Shown in pieces: positions 59,751 to 64,000 of a stretch of DNA of 64,000 bases; the stretch's first letter is position 1; each line of letters begins with the position of its first letter. The notes under the pieces are model-generated. The model did no database searches, was not told the DNA's origin, and saw nothing but the letters and a program-made list of their open reading frames with translations. The stretch spans positions 1 to 64,000 of the forward strand of contig NZ_LZRN01000013.1 in the NCBI RefSeq assembly GCF_001678675.1, written 5' to 3'. Position numbers and translations under genes: made by a program. This stretch comes from Gelidibacter algens (lineage in GTDB: Bacteria; Bacteroidota; Bacteroidia; Flavobacteriales; Flavobacteriaceae).

Positions 59751-62159
59751 TTATCTCAATTTAGGATAACTTTCAGGACTCACCTCATGCATGATTGCAT
59801 ACACACTTTCAAAAATGTCTTCTGCCGATGGTTTTGAAAAATAATCACCATCTGTTCCATATGCAGGTCTGTGTGGACGAGCTGTCAACGTTTTCGGTTG
59901 ACTATCTAAATATTGGTAGGCGTTTTGGGTATTCAAAATGGCGTTGAGCAAATAGGCTGAGGCACCACCAGGAACATCTTCATCGATAACCATCAATCTA
60001 TTGGTTCTTTCAACACTTTTAACAATATCATGATTTAAATCGAGAGGCAATAAAGACTGAACGTCAATGACTTCAGCATCGATACCAACTTCCATTAATT
60101 CTTTGGCGGCCTGTTCTACCAAGCGCAATGTGGAACCATAGGACACTAGGGTAATGTCTTTTCCTTCTTTAATAGTTTCTACTACGCCAAGAGGTGTTTT
60201 AAACTCACCTAAATTGGTTGGCAGTTTTTCTTTAAGACGGTAGCCATTCAAACACTCTATAATAAGCGCAGGCTCATCACTTTCTAAAAGCGTATTGTAA
60301 AATCCTGCAGCTTTGGTCATATTTCTAGGCACTAAAACATGGATGCCCCTAATCAAATTCAACACCCCTCCCAATTGAGATCCAGAATGCCAAATGCCTT
60401 CCAACCGATGACCTCTGGTGCGCACAATTAAGGGCGCTTTTTGTCGGCCATGGGTTCTGTAATGCAAAGTTGCCAAATCATCACTCATAATTTGAAGCGC
60501 GTATAAAATGTAATCTAAATACTGAATTTCAGCAATAGGGCGTAAGCCGCGCATCGCCATCCCAATACCTTGACCCATAATCGTGGCTTCACGGATACCT
60601 ACATCAGCAACTCTTAGTTCGCCATACTTTTCTTGAAGTCCTTCCAAACCTTGATTGACATCACCAATAGTACCGGCATCTTCACCAAAAATTAAAGCTT
60701 GCGGGTATTTCTTAAAAATCGCATCAAAATTATCACGGAGCACCAATCTGCCATCCACATCATCTGCAGAAGCGTCATACGTTGGTTTTACTTCCTTGAT
60801 TTGTAAAGCTGATTTTTTAGATTGACTGTAAAGATGTGAGCTGTATCTTGGTTGAATTCTATCTAAATAGGCATCAATATACTTATGGGCAGCGTCTTTT
60901 TCTGCAGAATTTTCAGAAATCACATAACGCAATGCTTTTCTGACCGCAGAAGCAATGTCTTTTCTGATAGGTTCAGCAGCATTGGTCAATTCTGTAACGA
61001 TGCGTTCAATAAATACTTTATTAGCGCTAGAATTTGCAAGATTGGTAATCAGCTGGATCGCTTCTTGTTGCTCTTCCTTCATAGGATTTTGGTAAGCTTC
61101 CCAAGCTGCTTTTTTACCTTCCCTAACTTGTTTCTTGATATTTTTATCAGTGGCGTCCAATTCAACCTCAGTGGAAATGCCGTGGCTAATGATCCATTCG
61201 CGCATTTTACGGATACAATCATTTTCTATTTCCCAATCTAAACGCTCTTTACTTTTGTAGCGTTCATGAGAACCAGATGTGGAATGCCCTTGCGGTTGTG
61301 TCAGTTCTACAACGTGAATCATGACAGGCACATGTTCTTCCCTTGCAATTTTGGAGGCACGTTGATAGGTTTCTATTAATTCAACATAATCCCAGCCATT
61401 TACTTTTAATATTTCATAACCTTTATAGTCTTTATCTCTTTGGAAACCTTTTAAAATTTCAGAAATATTCTCTTTGGTGGTTTGATGTTTCGCATGTACT
61501 GAAATACCGTATTCATCATCCCAAATGCTAATAACCATTGGAACTTGTAAAACACCCGCAGCATTTATGGTTTCAAAAAACAAACCTTCACTAGTACTGG
61601 CATTACCGATGGTGCCCCAAGCTACTTCATTTCCTTTATCAGAAAACTTCAGACTGTTGATGCCACTGACGTTTCTATATATTTTTGAAGCTTGTGCCAA
61701 TCCTAAGAGCCGTGGCATTTGGCCAGCAGTAGGAGAGATGTCTGCACTCGAGTTCTTTTGCTCCAATAGGTTTTTCCAATCGCCTTTTTCATCCAAACTA
61801 TGGGTGCCAAAGTGGCCTCCCATTTGACGACCTGCTGACATGGGATCATTGTCAATATTAGGATCACCATAAAGGCCTGCAAAAAATTGCTGGATACTCA
61901 ATTCTCCAATGGCCATCATAAAGGTTTGGTCTCTGTAGTATCCAGAGCGGAAATCTCCATTTTGGAATACTTTGGCCCAAGCCAATTGTGGAACCTCTTT
62001 ACCATCGCCAAAAATGCCGAATTTAGCTTTTCCAGTCAATACTTCTCTTCTGCCCAATAGACTACATTCTCTGCTGGTCATGGCAATTTTGTAATCACTA
62101 AGAACTTCTGATTGAAATTCTTCAAAAGAGATATCCTTGATAGTTTTTGGCGTCGTTTG
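59751..62159 (-). CDS. Fused alpha/beta E1 component of a branched-chain-type 2-oxo acid dehydrogenase
   Basis: The 802-residue protein combines both subunits of a thiamine-diphosphate E1. The alpha part (about 1-410) has the TPP-binding pattern NEVAWGTIGNASTSEGLFFETINAAGVLQVPMVISIWDDEYGISV. The beta part (about 470-802) has ALIFGEDAGTIGDVNQGLEGLQEKYGELRVADVGIREATIMGQGIGMAMRGLRPIAEIQYLDYI and RPHRPAYGTDGDYFSKPSAEDI. Such fusions are usual in Bacteroidota. The substrate is probably branched-chain 2-oxo acids or pyruvate. I start at ATG 62159 (MQTTPKTIKD); an ATG 18 codons upstream gives a poor start. Confidence 0.92.
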   Translation of the reverse strand, partial: QTTPKTIKDISFEEFQSEVLSDYKIAMTSRECSLLGRREVLTGKAKFGIFGDGKEVPQLAWAKVFQNGDFRSGYYRDQTFMMAIGELSIQQFFAGLYGDPNIDNDPMSAGRQMGGHFGTHSLDEKGDWKNLLEQKNSSADISPTAGQMPRLLGLAQASKIYRNVSGINSLKFSDKGNEVAWGTIGNASTSEGLFFETINAAGVLQVPMVISIWDDEYGISVHAKHQTTKENISEILKGFQRDKDYKGYEILKVNGWDYVELIETYQRASKIAREEHVPVMIHVVELTQPQGHSTSGSHERYKSKERLDWEIENDCIRKMREWIISHGISTEVELDATDKNIKKQVREGKKAAWEAYQNPMKEEQQEAIQLITNLANSSANKVFIERIVTELTNAAEPIRKDIASAVRKALRYVISENSAEKDAAHKYIDAYLDRIQPRYSSHLYSQSKKSALQIKEVKPTYDASADDVDGRLVLRDNFDAIFKKYPQALIFGEDAGTIGDVNQGLEGLQEKYGELRVADVGIREATIMGQGIGMAMRGLRPIAEIQYLDYILYALQIMSDDLATLHYRTHGRQKAPLIVRTRGHRLEGIWHSGSQLGGVLNLIRGIHVLVPRNMTKAAGFYNTLLESDEPALIIECLNGYRLKEKLPTNLGEFKTPLGVVETIKEGKDITLVSYGSTLRLVEQAAKELMEVGIDAEVIDVQSLLPLDLNHDIVKSVERTNRLMVIDEDVPGGASAYLLNAILNTQNAYQYLDSQPKTLTARPHRPAYGTDGDYFSKPSAEDIFESVYAIMHEVSPESYPKLR

Positions 62160-62313
62160 CATAAGGTGGTTTTTAGATATTGCAAAAGTAGTCAAAACAG
62201 ACAAGTATTGCAATTCAAATACGTGTTACAGGGTTGAATTGACGTTTAATTACCAAGCCTTGGCATCGTATAAGTCTGTGTGTCAAGTGCTGATAATTAA
62301 GTTGTTAATGCTT

Positions 62314-64000
62314 TTATTTTTTGAGTAAGGTTGTATTAAAGAGCTTTAAGATGCGCTTATACTCATCGGTCCAGCTACTCGGTTCTACAAAACCATGATC
62401 TTCTGCAGGGTAAATGGCCATTTCCCAATTGTCCTTGCCCAATTCTATCAAACGTTGCGACAATCTTACCACATCTTGAAAATGCACATTGACATCTACC
62501 ATCCCGTGTGCCATCAGCAAATTACCTTCCAAACCTTCTGCAAAGTAAATAGGAGATGAACGTTGATATGCAATAGGGTCATTGAACGGCTCATTTAATA
62601 TGTTGGCAGTATATCCGTGATTGTAATGCGCCCAATCTGTAACTGACCTCAAGGCAGCACCAGAAGTAAATGTTTCAGCCTCAGTAAATAATGCCATTAA
62701 CGTGATAAATCCGCCGTAACTACCTCCATAAATTCCGATTTTTTCTTGATCAATCCCATAATTATCAACTAAATATTTGGCACCATCCACTTGGTCAGAT
62801 AAATCTTTTCCACCCATATGTCTGTAAATTCCTGTGCGCCAATCTCGACCATAGCCTGCACTGCCTCTATAATCTATGTCGATAACCGTGTAGCCTAAAT
62901 CAGTCAATAAATTATGGAACATGTATTCTCTAAAATATGATGACCACCACTTATGGACATTCTGTAAATAGCCAGCGCCATGTACGAAAATGACGGCTGC
63001 ATTGTTTTTGACCGAAGCTTCAGGAACATACAATCTTGCAGGAACTTGTGCGCCATCTTCGGCCTTAAAAGTAATGAGTTTAGGATCTCTCCAAGTATAA
63101 GATTGGAATGCATCAGATTGTCCAGAAGTCAATTGCTCTGCTTCTGCTTTTGCTGAATTCTTCTTATAATATAGCTCCCAAGGTTGATTGCTGTAGGAGT
63201 GACGAATGGCCATGTGTTTTTCATCAGGAGAAAGACTCACGTCATTATTGCCCGTCATGGTGGTGAGTTGCCCCATTGTTCCACCCATAATCGGCATTGT
63301 ATAGAAATGTCTTTCGGCTGGGCCAACTTCAGAGGTGGATAAGTACCAATTTTTTTTGTCGTTGGACATAAAAGGGTCAAAAACTTCAAAATTCCCTGAG
63401 GTCAATGCTTTTTTCTTGCCATTTGTCACATCTAAAAGATAGAGGTGTGAATAGCCAGTGGCTTCAGATTGAAAATACAGATGCTTATTATCTGGCAGCC
63501 ACCCCATAGTACCGCCACCCATGGTCCAGCCAATTCCGGGGCCGGCAATCCATGCTTCATCGCGTTGCCTGTCTAAGTTGGTCAGTTCACCTGAGGTCAA
63601 ATCTAATTTCGCAATCCAACGGTCTTTGTTGTCTTTTGAGCGCACATTCACGATAGCGTGTTGGCCGTTGTCAGAAAAATAAGCTTGCGAACTAATGACT
63701 TCGCGTTCTTTTTCTTCCCATTCTTTATCTGGATAATCTTTCACGTAATCTGGTAAATCCTTAATACCAGGCAAGGTGCTCGTGTTGACGGTATAAACAG
63801 TATCTTTTTCGATATTGTAAATAGCCAATGCCACTTTGGTTTCATCATCACCGACTTTAGAACGGGTGCCCAAATCAGTGGTATAACTGGAGGCATCAAT
63901 GTAATTTGGTACAATGGTGGCATCGCTTTTGCCACGTTGGTAGAGTGTAAAAGTAACATACTTGGCATCAGGAGATACTTGTAAGTTGAAGATCTCGTTG
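62314..64000 (-). CDS. S9-family prolyl oligopeptidase/dipeptidyl peptidase, 5' end outside the window
   Basis: The coding frame is open to the window end, so the N-terminus is missing; the TTG at 63873 is not the real start, since upstream codons read LQVSPDAKYVTFTLYQRGKSDATIVPNYIDAS. The visible part has beta-propeller repeats (VSLSPDEKHMAIRH, FEVFDPFMSNDKKNWYL) and the peptidase domain with Ser in GIYGGSYGGFITLM, Asp in HGMVDVNVHFQDVV and His in YPAEDHGFVEPSSW. It cleaves peptides after proline or similar residues in the periplasm. Confidence 0.9.
   Translation of the reverse strand, partial: NEIFNLQVSPDAKYVTFTLYQRGKSDATIVPNYIDASSYTTDLGTRSKVGDDETKVALAIYNIEKDTVYTVNTSTLPGIKDLPDYVKDYPDKEWEEKEREVISSQAYFSDNGQHAIVNVRSKDNKDRWIAKLDLTSGELTNLDRQRDEAWIAGPGIGWTMGGGTMGWLPDNKHLYFQSEATGYSHLYLLDVTNGKKKALTSGNFEVFDPFMSNDKKNWYLSTSEVGPAERHFYTMPIMGGTMGQLTTMTGNNDVSLSPDEKHMAIRHSYSNQPWELYYKKNSAKAEAEQLTSGQSDAFQSYTWRDPKLITFKAEDGAQVPARLYVPEASVKNNAAVIFVHGAGYLQNVHKWWSSYFREYMFHNLLTDLGYTVIDIDYRGSAGYGRDWRTGIYRHMGGKDLSDQVDGAKYLVDNYGIDQEKIGIYGGSYGGFITLMALFTEAETFTSGAALRSVTDWAHYNHGYTANILNEPFNDPIAYQRSSPIYFAEGLEGNLLMAHGMVDVNVHFQDVVRLSQRLIELGKDNWEMAIYPAEDHGFVEPSSWTDEYKRILKLFNTTLLKK

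Overview
The window looks like a Flavobacteriaceae (Bacteroidota) chromosome carrying an integrated conjugative element. Base composition is AT-rich, Shine-Dalgarno sequences are mostly absent, TTG starts are common, and promoters of the TTTG / TAnnTTTG type can be seen. The transfer genes are of the Bacteroidota tra type. The chromosomal order ftsK-lolA-lptFG-ribB, the fused E1 alpha/beta dehydrogenase and the stand-alone HsdR_N-like protein divergent from holA are also typical of this family. I cannot name the genus.

Region 1 (1 to about 24.5 kb) is the mobile element. From left to right it holds a DprA-like protein cut by the window edge, a decayed IS21-family insertion, a HipBA-type kinase toxin-antitoxin pair, a decayed NamZ-type gene, a non-coding stretch with two long divergent direct repeats that each carry a hairpin, and ssb with small element genes. 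Next come a candidate oriT and a mobilization module (BfmA-type protein, MobB-type relaxase, VirD4-type coupling protein), then an AbiE toxin-antitoxin pair with two operator dyads. The type IV secretion operon traE-F-G-I-J-K-M-N plus a lipoprotein follows on the minus strand, with a divergent peptidoglycan amidase. The right arm holds a helicase-loader ATPase, a replication-initiator-like gene, a MerR/Xis-like HTH protein, RteC and a tyrosine integrase. The integrase faces the 3' end of a tRNA-Ser(TGA) gene, which is the likely attachment site. The left end of the element was not recognised and is probably outside the window.

The most interesting item is the replication module at 19.75-21.2 kb. 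A winged-helix initiator-like gene contains seven 18-bp interrupted dyads inside its own coding sequence, spaced 33-33-21-21-33-33 bp, next to an AT-rich stretch and directly upstream of a DnaC-like loader. This resembles the lambda O/ori/P layout. The C-terminal part of the initiator is read only after a one-base shift at a T8 run.

Region 2 (24.5-64 kb) is ordinary chromosome: riboflavin synthesis, lipoprotein and LPS transport, FtsK, PheT, thiol peroxidase, MiaE, RecG, an M1 peptidase, a patatin, PcrA/UvrD, Sua5, an OmpA protein, a glycosyltransferase, HolA, a branched-chain-type E1 and an S9 peptidase cut by the window end. Two general features stand out. First, five intergenic tandem arrays of unrelated sequence all have a period of exactly 7 bp. 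Second, lptF/G, ftsK and pheT are each broken by small indels, as are rteC and the initiator in the element. All but pheT sit at clear homopolymer runs. Essential genes are unlikely to be truly broken, so base-calling error is the leading explanation, with transcriptional slippage the alternative.
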